Position numbers and translations under genes: made by a program. The notes under the pieces are model-generated. The model saw only the letters and a list, made by a program, of their open reading frames with translations. It was not told where the DNA came from and searched no databases. This document shows, one piece after another, positions 16,328 to 24,818 of a stretch of DNA of 42,557 bases. The stretch's first letter is position 1; each line of letters starts with the position of its first letter. Source of the DNA: Parashewanella hymeniacidonis (lineage in GTDB: Bacteria; Pseudomonadota; Gammaproteobacteria; Enterobacterales; Shewanellaceae); assembly GCF_016900895.1 (NCBI RefSeq), contig NZ_JAFEUN010000027.1:1-42557 (forward strand), written 5' to 3'.

Positions 16328-16836
16328 ATGAGCGGTCAAGTCAAGTCAATTCAACTTCTAGTTGTCCTGTTTATTATGAGAAACCTCAAGCGTCTCAAAC
16401 AAGAGAGTGCACGACTTCTGAGCATAAAAGTTCGGCACTTGAAGAGGCTTTGGCTCCCTATTTATCTACAAACAAAACTGAGAACTTCGTTGCCAAAAAC
16501 TGTGCCCGCTATTTATTAAACCCTCAGATTGATCTGAATGAGTCTGCTTTGACAATGGCTTATATTGTCGAAGAGTTACCCCCTTGGGTCAATGCTGAAG
16601 ACGTGAAGTTTAGTATAAACTTTCAACCTGACGCATCATCTTTAGACTCTGAAAAGGGTAATGTGTTTATTACATTAGACTTAGTTAATGGCGCACATTT
16701 GGACATAAAGGGCTTCTCAGGCGTGCTCAGAGAACAAGTTGAGCGATTGTGCGATGAACTTGAGCAATGCTATATAAAAAAAATGGTGGGGCTGAATATA
16801 CAAGATCACATGATAGCGGTGTATGTATACCCATGA
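16328..16836 (+). pseudogene. Unrecognised small gene, frameshifted in a 5-bp repeat and truncated by a MITE
   Basis: ATG 16328 has GAGG 5 bp upstream, but its frame soon ends as nonsense-like sequence. The long frame begins before it: open from 16321, reading NSTSSSCPVYYEKPQASQ, then SSALEEALAPYLST and on to 16836. Removing one 5-bp unit from the run at 16336-16355 fuses MSGQVNSTSSSCP to this frame and gives a protein of about 165 residues. The stop TGA lies inside the MITE (VYVYP end). Without the MITE the frame would add about eight other residues. The fold is mixed (LDLVNGAHLDIKGFSG, then a helix REQVERLCDELEQCYI). I recognise no family. A short product from TTG 16450 is possible. Confidence 0.55.
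16336..16355 (+). repeat. Four TCAAN pentamers at a frameshift
   Basis: Four consecutive 5-mers (TCAAG, TCAAG, TCAAT, TCAAC) lie 3 codons after the best start codon. Loss of one unit restores the long reading frame, so the run could switch the gene on and off by slippage, or simply mark its inactivation. Confidence 0.6.
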
Positions 16837-17092
16837 TACTTGAAGATGCATGTTTCAGGACTTTCTCAGCGCCAATTCTTTGAGGCGCATTAGCGAAGGA
16901 ATCGGGATTCTTTCGAGCTAATGTAACAAAGAAGAATTGGCGCTGAGAAGTCCACGAAGTGCGAGTTGCACAGCGTGTTACTCTGTGTTGCCAGTGCTAA
17001 CAATAGCTCACTATTGCCGCACACTGTCGCCTTGATTAACAAGCTGTGCATTCTCGCTGAAATCGAGCATCTTCAGGTATCATAATGGGTAT
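16827..17092 (-). mobile_element. MITE copy 2 (266 bp), inserted between two genes
   Basis: It is nearly identical to 5597-5861 but in the opposite orientation, with the same terminal repeats and interior; the right end has two extra bases (TATCATAATGGGTAT). TA dinucleotides flank it. Removing it with one TA joins the upstream gene directly to ATG 17093, so it landed in an overlap between two genes. It supplies the stop codon of the upstream gene and the sequence just before the downstream start. Confidence 0.88.
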
Positions 17093-18784
17093 ATGTCTAG
17101 TTGTTCAGACTATAGCTTAAGGCACTCTACTAGGTTGCTCACAACAGAAATAGGTACCTTATCAAACTCTGTGTCTGTGGTTGATGAAAGCATCGACACG
17201 TTCAAAGAATCTCAATCAAAAAATAAAGCTTATCAATTGTGGTTAACTCAACAAAATAGAGTGGATAAAAAAGATAGAGAGTTATCCAAACAACAGGTTA
17301 ACGAATTTGAATTATCTGATGATTTAGGTGCCAATCCAAAGTTTCAACAGGTAGTCCCTTCAGCTCGTTATCATAGAAATCGACTGGGTTATTTAACAAC
17401 AAACGAACGCACATTCGATGATAAAGCTCGTCATAAATATTCTCATTTGTTGAACAGTCACCCTGAGCTTTGTAAGTCACACGAGATTTATTTGTCAAAA
17501 AGAGAATTGTTGAATTTACTTCACTATGATCGCCGCCAGAACCCTGAGTTTATGAGGCTGTTTGATGGAATGTGCAGTGAATCGATGGATAATGTCACTC
17601 AGTATGGTCGTCATGATGGGATTATTCAGTTAGCCACTGAATCAGGCGCTAAGTTTATGGAGGAGGTTGTTGAAGACAAACATGGCAGAGAGTACATAAA
17701 ACATTCAGTTATTGTTAATCGCTTTAAATACGTTATCAATATTTTTCCTGTTTACCATAATGGGGAAGAAAAAATACTTAAACTCGATAGAGGTTTTATT
17801 GCTGAGTATGGCGATTGTTCAACAACACAAACATGTTTGCAATCTGAGCACATGTATCAGCAAATACAACAATGGAAAGAGGCTAAAGTCGGTAATGCTA
17901 TTTTGAAACATAATGAGAAGCATACGATCAATCCTAATTATCGAGGTAAAATTTTTCTCAGTGAAACTTACCCGATAAAACCATGTCAGACTGTTTATCA
18001 AACTGAAGCTGGGTTGTATTTGTGTATTGAGGGGCGCCCTGTTGCGACCCCTCTGTCAGCACTTGATATGTCAGAATACCGTGATCAGTTTGTCAGCCAA
18101 TTATGTCAGACGGACATGGAAGACAGTAGATGGCTGACAGACGTGAACAAGTATACTCATCCCAAAATTGCTGCGTTTAGGTTAGGAATATTAAAGAAAA
18201 GTATTTTCAAACCTGAATGTCAAGATCTGGTTGTGATCAGTGAAACGTTACCTTCCAATGACTGCTTAGCCGTTTATAAAACCAAAGGAGGTTTATATTT
18301 GGTCGTTGAAACCCCTATGGTCGTTGAAAATCCTATGATTGCTGCCAAGCCCGAAGCGGCTCAATTTGGGAGTGATCAATGGGTGACAAAAAGTATTGAA
18401 GAAATGGATTATCCGCAATTGGATTTTGACTCTTCAGAGTGGCGAAACTGGTTTTGTAAATTTAAACAAGAATTATCGTCATTTCAGGCAAGAGAATGGT
18501 TAATTGAACTCGATAAATATAAAGAAGAAAAGCACGCTAACTATCGTCTATCAATACTTACATTTAAGCTTTTTAAACAAGAGTTTCAACAGGCAGTAAC
18601 AATAACGAAAGCAGCTCCAACAAATGGAGAGCATTTTCAACGAGCTTACAAAACTTCTGGCGGTTTGTACTTAGTATTTAAAACCAGAATTGATAAAGCT
18701 AGAGTTCATGACGACAATTACGCTCAATTGACAACAAGTGTTCTTTCAAAATATGAGGATACCCTTGCAAAGGCGTCAAATTAG
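17093..18784 (+). CDS. Unrecognised 563-residue protein with three C-terminal GLYLV repeats
   Basis: No family is recognised. There is no signal peptide or membrane segment. The N-terminal 100 residues are polar, Ser-rich at first (MSSCSDYSLRHSTRLL) and then basic. The middle has YGRHDGIIQLATESGAKFM. From about residue 240 there are three repeats of about 90-110 residues, each with a helical stretch containing W, then RL.IL or equivalent, then a strand ending VYQTEAGLYLC (about 306), VYKTKGGLYLVVE (about 400) or AYKTSGGLYLVFK (about 524). The start ATG touches the MITE and lacks a strong ribosome site, so expression may be altered. The polar Ser-rich start and lack of homologues known to me resemble secreted effectors, but no secretion gene is nearby. 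Confidence 0.75.
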   Translation: MSSCSDYSLRHSTRLLTTEIGTLSNSVSVVDESIDTFKESQSKNKAYQLWLTQQNRVDKKDRELSKQQVNEFELSDDLGANPKFQQVVPSARYHRNRLGYLTTNERTFDDKARHKYSHLLNSHPELCKSHEIYLSKRELLNLLHYDRRQNPEFMRLFDGMCSESMDNVTQYGRHDGIIQLATESGAKFMEEVVEDKHGREYIKHSVIVNRFKYVINIFPVYHNGEEKILKLDRGFIAEYGDCSTTQTCLQSEHMYQQIQQWKEAKVGNAILKHNEKHTINPNYRGKIFLSETYPIKPCQTVYQTEAGLYLCIEGRPVATPLSALDMSEYRDQFVSQLCQTDMEDSRWLTDVNKYTHPKIAAFRLGILKKSIFKPECQDLVVISETLPSNDCLAVYKTKGGLYLVVETPMVVENPMIAAKPEAAQFGSDQWVTKSIEEMDYPQLDFDSSEWRNWFCKFKQELSSFQAREWLIELDKYKEEKHANYRLSILTFKLFKQEFQQAVTITKAAPTNGEHFQRAYKTSGGLYLVFKTRIDKARVHDDNYAQLTTSVLSKYEDTLAKASN

Positions 18785-18849
18785 CACTTTTATCCATAGT
18801 TAACTTTGTTTAGTGAACGTTTAAATAAATTGAGGAATGGCAATTCAAG

Positions 18850-18876
18850 AAAAAAACGAACTGCAAATGCAGTTCG
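18850..18876 (-). terminator. Terminator of the amidohydrolase gene
   Basis: CGAACTGC-AAAT-GCAGTTCG has a perfect 8-bp stem. On the minus strand it is followed by seven T, and it lies about 140 bp after the amidohydrolase stop. The gene-free stretch 18785-19013 holds nothing else that I can support. Confidence 0.85.
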
Positions 18877-19013
18877 TAAAAACAGGGACAACGATGAAAC
18901 GAGTAAAAGGAAATTCGTAACTCTTTGGCAATCACGAATTGTTACTCTAAACATCAACCGAAATGGATTGCATGATGCTTATCTAAGTTGACCGTCAGTC
19001 ATTCTGTTTTATT

Positions 19014-20675
19014 TCACCGTGTAAATACTTTTTTCCCATCGACCCAAGTTTGCAGTACTTTGGTTTGCCAAATATCGGCTTGTGGCACTTCAAAAATATC
19101 CCTATCGATAATGATTAAATCCGCTTTCATCCCCGGTGTTAACTGGCCGATCTGTGTCTCTTTATGTGAAGCAAAGGCGTTGTTAGTCGTAAAGCTGGCA
19201 AGCGCTTCTGTTCGACTCATCCTCTCTTGAGGGTACCAACCTTCCGGAGGTTGGTTTTGATGATCTTGGCGTGAGATTGAAGAAAACAGTCCAAAAAATG
19301 GATTAGCGGATTCAATAGGAAAATCAGAACCGGCAGCAATGACAGCATTTGAGTCGAGTAATTTACGCCAAGCATAAGCACCTTTAATGCGCTCAGCTCC
19401 TAAGCGGTCTTCGGCCATATTTTTATCTGATGTGGCGTGAGTTGCTTGCATAGACGCAATAACGCCAAGCTGATTAAAACGAGGTATATCGCTGAGTTGC
19501 AACACTTGGGCATGTTCAATTCGATGGCGTAGAGCTTTACTGTTGGTTTTGGAAATCAAGTTTTCATAGTGATCGAGCACTAACTGATTGGCTTTGTCGC
19601 CAATCGCATGAGTATTCACTTGGAATCCTGACGACATGGCTTGTTTTATGATTTTCTTCAATTCTGAATCACGGTAAAGCAATAAACCTTTATGACCATG
19701 CTTATCGCTGTAATCTTCGATTAATGCGGCGCCGCGACTGCCTAATGCACCATCCGATAAAATTTTAATGCTGGCAATATCGAGTTTGCCTGCCGGATGA
19801 TGATAAGGGCCTTGTTGCATCAATTTATCAAACTGATTGTCCCCAGCTGCAATCATAGCGTAAATACGAATTGGTAATTCATTGTTATCAGCCAATGATT
19901 TAAAAACATCTAAAGTATCACTACTGACACCGGCATCATGCACACCCGTTAAACCGAGCTTCGCTAATGCCAGCATTGATTTTTTAAGGGTGATTTTCTT
20001 TTCTTCTGCACTTAACTCTGGAATATGTTTGGTCACTAAAGCTTGAGCATTATCAATAAAAACGCCCGTTGGCTCACCGTTTTTATCACGAAGAATTTCA
20101 CCACCATCGGGTGATACGGTGTCTTTAGTAATACCCGCAATGTTTAAAGCTGTTGAATTTCCCCAAGCCGCATGTCCATCAATGCGTCGAAGCCATACTG
20201 GAGTATTCGGAAAGGCTTTATCTAAAGAGGTTTTGGTAGGAAATACTTTATTATCCCAAAGGACTTGGTTCCAACCTCGCCCTTGAATCCAAGCTAAATC
20301 AGGGTTTTCTTTGCGAAATGCCAGTGCTTTTTCAACGGCGGCTTGTTCTGACGTAATTCCACGAAGGTTAATGCGACTGAGGTTTAAACCATAACCAAGA
20401 ACATGCCCATGCGCATCGATCAAGCCAGGCAAAACAGTTTTCCCCTTTCCGTCAATGACTTTGACACCTTTCGATATCGGGCATTGTTTTTGGGTACAAA
20501 TCGAGTCAATTTTACCTTTGGTAAACTGAATGGCACTGAAAGTAACTAAGTTACCGTTATTGACGGTGTAGCCATTTATGTTGTTAATCAGAGAGGTTTG
20601 TGCCCAAGCAACGTTACTTAATATCGCTAAAATCAGCGTAGATGCAAAAGGAATCTTAGCTGTCTTCCTATTCAT
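19014..20675 (-). CDS. Periplasmic amidohydrolase, YtcJ-like (amidohydrolase family 3)
   Basis: The start ATG 20675 (MNRKTAKIPFASTLILAIL) has AAGGA 8 bp upstream and gives a clear signal peptide ending NVAWA; a longer in-frame start at 20717 adds only basic residues. Mature motifs are GLIDAHGHVLG (first metal pair), IDGHAAWGNSTAL, GLTGVHDAG, ILSDGALGSRGAAL, VNTHAIGD (metal His), RHRIEHAQVL, AAGSDFPIE (metal Asp) and GMKADLIIIDRD. This is the order of YtcJ/N-substituted formamide deformylase-like enzymes, which hydrolyse amide or imide bonds. The natural substrate is unknown. It diverges from the ABC export operon with a gap of about 120 bp, so they could share control. Confidence 0.88.
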   Translation of the reverse strand: MNRKTAKIPFASTLILAILSNVAWAQTSLINNINGYTVNNGNLVTFSAIQFTKGKIDSICTQKQCPISKGVKVIDGKGKTVLPGLIDAHGHVLGYGLNLSRINLRGITSEQAAVEKALAFRKENPDLAWIQGRGWNQVLWDNKVFPTKTSLDKAFPNTPVWLRRIDGHAAWGNSTALNIAGITKDTVSPDGGEILRDKNGEPTGVFIDNAQALVTKHIPELSAEEKKITLKKSMLALAKLGLTGVHDAGVSSDTLDVFKSLADNNELPIRIYAMIAAGDNQFDKLMQQGPYHHPAGKLDIASIKILSDGALGSRGAALIEDYSDKHGHKGLLLYRDSELKKIIKQAMSSGFQVNTHAIGDKANQLVLDHYENLISKTNSKALRHRIEHAQVLQLSDIPRFNQLGVIASMQATHATSDKNMAEDRLGAERIKGAYAWRKLLDSNAVIAAGSDFPIESANPFFGLFSSISRQDHQNQPPEGWYPQERMSRTEALASFTTNNAFASHKETQIGQLTPGMKADLIIIDRDIFEVPQADIWQTKVLQTWVDGKKVFTR

Positions 20676-20796
20676 TTTTCTTATCCTTTTCAAATTCCTA
20701 GCGATAGGATGCCACAAAATGAATACAAATTAACTAGACTTATGGCAATAACATGATTCTGATAAGACATTCGTAATGGTTAGAGTGGGAAAAATA

Positions 20797-21816
20797 ATGC
20801 AGAAATGGCTAGGACTGATTTTAGTTGTGTTTCTTTGTGCTTGCTCGAAACAAAGTGATCAAGCCCTCGGTACACTTGAGCGAGATCGCATCACTTTTTC
20901 AGCGACGGGTAATGAAATTATTCGTCAGTTGCCTTTTCATGAAGGCGCTCAAGTCAAAGTGGGTGATGTTTTAGTCAAGCTGGATACTAAGCACCAAAAC
21001 GCAATTACGGCTCAAGCTCATGCAAACGTAGCCAAAGCCACTGCCGTGTTAGCAAAACTCACTAATGGTGAGCGTCCTGAAGACATTGCCGTGGCAAGTG
21101 CAAATGTACAGCAAGCGAAAGCGAAAGATATTGAGGTAGAAAAGCGTTATCGGCGAGTGCTGGACTTATTTCAAAGAAAATTAACCAGTCGTTCTGAACT
21201 TGATTCTGTAAAAGCAAACAGAGATACGGCAAGGGCTGGCTTGCGCTCAGCGCAAGAGGCATTGACAAAGCTAACTCGAGGGGCGAGGCTAGAAGATATT
21301 GAGCAAGCAAAAGCTGAACTGGATGCCGCACAAGCGCAACGGGATTTAGAAAGCCAAAGACTGGCCGATTTAACCGTCGTTGCCACACGTAATGGCGTAT
21401 TGGACAGTTTACCGTATAAACGTGGCGAACGAGTGCCACTCAATGGCATTGTTGCGGTCGTGCTTGCTGATAATGCGCCTTACGCCAGAGTTTATATTCC
21501 TGCTTCTAAGCGCTTGAATTTTACTATTGGCAAACAAGTAGTGGTGAATGTTGATGGTGTAAAGCAGCCATATTTAGGCACAGTAAGAAAAGTTTCCGAT
21601 GAACCAGCATTCACTCCCTACTATGCCTTAACAGAGCAGCAACGCTCACACTTGGTCTACCTTGCTGAAATCACCTTACCTGAAGCCGCCGAAAGATTAC
21701 CTTCTGGGGTGCCAGTGCAAATCGATTTATCAAAAGTATCAACTCCACCACCGCCAAGAATCAAGAAAACCGTTAATGAACCCAAGCAAGTGACACGTTC
21801 AAAGGGTGTCTTATGA
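20797..21816 (+). CDS. HlyD-family lipoprotein adaptor of an ABC exporter
   Basis: From ATG 20797 (MQKWLGLILVVFL) it has a lipoprotein signal with Cys at LCACSKQ. An earlier ATG at 20776 adds seven residues. The rest is a periplasmic adaptor: a half lipoyl domain (RQLPFHEGAQVKVGDVLVKLD), a long alpha hairpin (about residues 70-180, two similar segments NGERPEDIAVA and RGARLEDIEQA), then the second lipoyl half (VVATRNGVLDSLPYKRGERVPLNG) and a beta-barrel. It resembles YbhG/YhiI. It links the permease to an outer-membrane channel; the decayed channel at 4178 is not linked to it. Its stop overlaps the next gene by 4 bp. Confidence 0.88.
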   Translation: MQKWLGLILVVFLCACSKQSDQALGTLERDRITFSATGNEIIRQLPFHEGAQVKVGDVLVKLDTKHQNAITAQAHANVAKATAVLAKLTNGERPEDIAVASANVQQAKAKDIEVEKRYRRVLDLFQRKLTSRSELDSVKANRDTARAGLRSAQEALTKLTRGARLEDIEQAKAELDAAQAQRDLESQRLADLTVVATRNGVLDSLPYKRGERVPLNGIVAVVLADNAPYARVYIPASKRLNFTIGKQVVVNVDGVKQPYLGTVRKVSDEPAFTPYYALTEQQRSHLVYLAEITLPEAAERLPSGVPVQIDLSKVSTPPPPRIKKTVNEPKQVTRSKGVL

Positions 21817-22742
21817 ATGATAAACCTGCGATTGTGGCTCAAGGTGTCGTCAAAAAATTTGGTGAATTTACAGCGGTCAATGGGCTTAATTTAGTCATTC
21901 CCAAAGGGCAAATATACGGTTTTCTCGGTCCTAATGGCTGTGGAAAATCAACCAGTATTCGTTTATTAACCGGGCTGTTAGCACCCACACAAGGCCATAT
22001 CGAAGTTCTGGGATTAACAATGCCAGTGCAAGCAGAAGAGCTGAAAACTAAGATCGGCTATATGACACAAAAGTTTTCGCTTTATGAAGACTTAACCGTC
22101 GGTGAGAACTTGGAGTTCATGGGGCGCATTTATGGTTTACCCGAATCTTTTTTAAAAAAGCGCTTAATTGCACAACTTGATACCTATGGTTTAAAGCGCC
22201 TTAAAGATCAACGAGTCGAAAGTATGAGTGGCGGGCAAAAGCAAAGACTGTCTTTAGCGGCAGCCACAATTCATCAGCCTGAACTTTTATTTTTAGATGA
22301 ACCAACCTCTGCGGTTGATCCTGAAAACCGCCGTGAATTTTGGGAACAGTTATTTGATTTGTGCGAAGCAGGAACAACGATTTTGATTTCGACTCATTAC
22401 ATGGATGAAGCGGAGCGTTGTCATAACCTCGCAATCATGGAAGCCGGAATGATAAAGGCTAATGGCTTACCTGAAACCTTAATGGAAGAGCTGGGTGTCA
22501 CAGTGGTTGAGGTGCTTGCGGACAATTTAAGGCAATTAAAAACCCAATTTTTACAAAGTCGTCATATCGACTCCGTTGCACAACTTGGGGTGCGTCTTCG
22601 GGTGCTGATCAGTAAGCAGGTTGAAGAACCCATTGTGTGGCTAAAAAAGCAATTCCCAGAGTTAGAACACGCCACCATAGAAATCACTCGTGCCAGCTTA
22701 GAAGATGTATTTGTCTCAGTTACCGGGGAGGGGAGGCAATGA
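21813..22742 (+). CDS. ABC transporter ATP-binding protein
   Basis: This is a 309-residue single ATPase: Walker A GPNGCGKST (39-47), Q-loop at MTQKFSLYEDLTVGENL, signature MSGGQKQRLSLA, Walker B LLFLDEPTSAVDP, and switch His at ISTHYMDEAERC. The last about 80 residues are the extra domain common in ATPases of ABC-2 exporters (VEVLADNLRQLKTQ..., ASLEDVFVSVTG). It overlaps both neighbours by 4 bp (ATGA), so the operon makes adaptor, ATPase and permease together. E. coli YbhF and RbbA have two fused ATPases; here there is one. Confidence 0.93.
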   Translation: MNDKPAIVAQGVVKKFGEFTAVNGLNLVIPKGQIYGFLGPNGCGKSTSIRLLTGLLAPTQGHIEVLGLTMPVQAEELKTKIGYMTQKFSLYEDLTVGENLEFMGRIYGLPESFLKKRLIAQLDTYGLKRLKDQRVESMSGGQKQRLSLAAATIHQPELLFLDEPTSAVDPENRREFWEQLFDLCEAGTTILISTHYMDEAERCHNLAIMEAGMIKANGLPETLMEELGVTVVEVLADNLRQLKTQFLQSRHIDSVAQLGVRLRVLISKQVEEPIVWLKKQFPELEHATIEITRASLEDVFVSVTGEGRQ

Positions 22743-23839
22743 AATCGACTCGACGCATTGGCGCCATGATATTTAAAGAGTTCAGACAACTCCTTCGAGA
22801 CCGTATCACCATCACTATGGTGGTTGTCATTCCCATGTTTCAGCTTATTTTATATGGTTATGCAATAAATACCGAGGTGACCAACATTCCGGTCGGTGTG
22901 GTCGACCACAGCCAATCTGCATTTGGACGTCAATTGGTTGAGACGGTAAAAGCCACTCGGATTATCCATGTGAAGCAAATTTATGCAACGGTAAAGCAAG
23001 CACAAGAAGCCATTAAGGAAGGGCGGGTACAAGCGGTGCTGGTTTTACCTAAAGATTTAATGCAACGAGCGGCACAAGGTCGAGTGCTGGGACAATGGAT
23101 AGTAGACGGTTCAGATACCATCGTCAGTGGAGCATTCAAAGCATTGCAAAATATGCCGTTGACGGATTTTGATATTCCAGTTCGTAAAGCCGCGCCTGAG
23201 AAAACGTTTGAAATTGCCATTTTTTATAATCCAAACCAGCGCAGTTCTGTCAGTATTGTTCCGGGGCTTTCTGGGATCATTCTAACAATGACCATGGTGA
23301 TGTTTACCAGCTCAGCGATTGTGCGTGAAAAAGAGCGAGGAAATATTGAGTTATTGATTACAACACCTATTCAGCCCTTGGAATTAATGGTGGCGAAAAT
23401 TATGCCTTATATTGTTGTGGGTTTAATCCAAGTCACCATTATTCTAGGCGCAGGGCACTTGTTATTCGGCGTGCCGATCAATGGTTCAATTTTGCAAATA
23501 TTATTCGTTACACTCACCTTTATTTCAGCAAGCTTGTCGTTAGGGTTATTAATTTCGACTGTTGCTCAAACTCAAATGCAAGCGTCGCAGATGACGATTT
23601 TTATCTTGTTGCCTTCTATTCTTTTATCGGGTTTCGTGTTTTCTTATGACGCAATGCCGATCGTTGCACAATGGGTGGCTGAAGTGTTACCTGCCACCCA
23701 TTTTATGCGAATGATTCGAGGTGTCGTTTTACGTGGTGCTGATATTGTTGATATGTGGCCTGATACTTTATGGATGTTAACTTTTACAGCGGTAGGGATA
23801 TTCATTGCAGCGAAGCGATTCAGTAAATCATTGGATTAG
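22739..23839 (+). CDS. ABC-2 type permease
   Basis: The start ATG 22739 (MKSTRRIGAMIFKEFRQLLRDR) has GGGGAGG just upstream and overlaps the ATPase stop. The frame is open further upstream, but that part lies within the ATPase gene. The 366-residue protein has one N-terminal membrane helix (TMVVVIPMFQLILYGYAI), a periplasmic loop of about 120 residues, then five C-terminal helices starting with GLSGIILTMTMVMFTSSAIVREKERG and ending FTAVGIFIAAKRFSKSLD. REKERGNIELLITTPI is the family's coupling region. It resembles YbhR/YbhS/YhhJ and probably works as a homodimer because only one permease gene is present. Export of a toxic small molecule is likely. Confidence 0.92.
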   Translation: MKSTRRIGAMIFKEFRQLLRDRITITMVVVIPMFQLILYGYAINTEVTNIPVGVVDHSQSAFGRQLVETVKATRIIHVKQIYATVKQAQEAIKEGRVQAVLVLPKDLMQRAAQGRVLGQWIVDGSDTIVSGAFKALQNMPLTDFDIPVRKAAPEKTFEIAIFYNPNQRSSVSIVPGLSGIILTMTMVMFTSSAIVREKERGNIELLITTPIQPLELMVAKIMPYIVVGLIQVTIILGAGHLLFGVPINGSILQILFVTLTFISASLSLGLLISTVAQTQMQASQMTIFILLPSILLSGFVFSYDAMPIVAQWVAEVLPATHFMRMIRGVVLRGADIVDMWPDTLWMLTFTAVGIFIAAKRFSKSLD

Positions 23840-23894
23840 AATTGTCACTGATCGTTTATAAAAAGAGGGAACTAACATTTAGTTAACTGCTCTA

Positions 23895-24773
23895 ATGTTG
23901 CAAAACGGATGTAAAGGGAAGAATTTGTTGCAAGGATCAGGTACGCCATTTTTAAAAGGCAGAGTGTTAGCAGAAATAGAACTGAATTCTTTAGCTCTAA
24001 AAGCGGCCGACATCGACATGGTTAACTTGGATGTTAACCATGATATCAAAACACACTGTAGGCGAGAGGTAATATCCAAACAAAAAAAATATGCTCAAGA
24101 TATGAGTATGATTGTCATATTGCACTTGGCGTTATTTTGGTTTTTAGCCAGTAATTGGCAAGCGCCTGATAAAATCGAGCAACTCAAAGAAATGCAACAG
24201 CAGGTATTGCCCAATCTCAAAGCTTATCTCTATATTTCAGAAAAAAACGTCGAATCGGCAGAATCTGTCGAAACCGTAATTGAAGAGCCTAATCCACAAG
24301 AAGAAACTGAACCAGAACCAGAAGTAAAGGAATATGCCCAAGAAAAAGAAACGAGTGAACCTGTAGTTCATCAACCAATATTACTAGAGACTGAAAACCA
24401 AACAGTGTCTCAAGCATTCAACATAAAAGCGGCCACTCAATCCTATTTACAACGTCAGCGACAACAGCAATTTGACGCTATTCAATCTTCAGATGCGCAA
24501 TATCGTTATGGCTCCAGTAGCGAGATGACCCCGCAGATGAAGCAAGAATGGTTACCGGCTAGAGAGACGTTTGCAGATAAGAAAGTGATTGATCATCGAC
24601 TCGATCCTAATCGAATCGTCAGAGTGGGTAATGAGTGTCGACGAGTAGTGAAAATTATTGACCCAATTTCAGGTGATTCAGAATCGTTAGGATACCCATT
24701 CAAGTGCGGAAAAAGCGATCAAGAAAAAGCGTTAGCTGCAAGTTTGGAAAAGTATTCGAAAAAGAAAAGGTAG
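23895..24773 (+). CDS. TonB-like single-pass protein of unknown function
   Basis: It has up to 292 residues from ATG 23895. Internal ATGs (24019, or around 24100 just before the membrane helix) are possible, as no good ribosome site marks any start. One hydrophobic helix (SMIVILHLALFWFLASNW) sits at about residues 70-88. Then comes an acidic, Pro/Glu-rich stretch (EEPNPQEETEPEPEVKEYA), a Gln-rich helix (YLQRQRQQQFDAIQ) and a C-terminal domain with two Cys (NECRRVVKIIDPISGDS and GYPFKCGKSD). The layout resembles an energy-transducer (TonB/TolA) protein without the recognised C-terminal domain. It may be a stand-alone gene; no partner ExbB/ExbD is nearby. Confidence 0.65.
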   Translation: MLQNGCKGKNLLQGSGTPFLKGRVLAEIELNSLALKAADIDMVNLDVNHDIKTHCRREVISKQKKYAQDMSMIVILHLALFWFLASNWQAPDKIEQLKEMQQQVLPNLKAYLYISEKNVESAESVETVIEEPNPQEETEPEPEVKEYAQEKETSEPVVHQPILLETENQTVSQAFNIKAATQSYLQRQRQQQFDAIQSSDAQYRYGSSSEMTPQMKQEWLPARETFADKKVIDHRLDPNRIVRVGNECRRVVKIIDPISGDSESLGYPFKCGKSDQEKALAASLEKYSKKKR

Positions 24774-24790
24774 CATTTTAGCTACCTTTT
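24765..24790. terminator. Bidirectional terminator
   Basis: AAAAGGTAGC-ATTTTA-GCTACCTTTT is a 10-bp perfect inverted repeat ending in T on both strands. It lies between the TonB-like gene, whose last codons it includes, and the converging gcvT. Confidence 0.8.
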
Positions 24791-24818
24791 ACAATCCATC
24801 ACTTTGTCTAAATATGAT

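Noticed and set aside
18806..18991. 61-residue reading frame after the 563-residue gene
   Set aside because: It runs through the amidohydrolase terminator hairpin, is very Arg/Lys/Asn-rich and has no ribosome site.
22637..22738. Extended N-terminus of the ABC permease
   Set aside because: The extra codons lie in the ATPase gene in another frame; ATG 22739 with GGGGAGG and a 4-bp overlap is far better.
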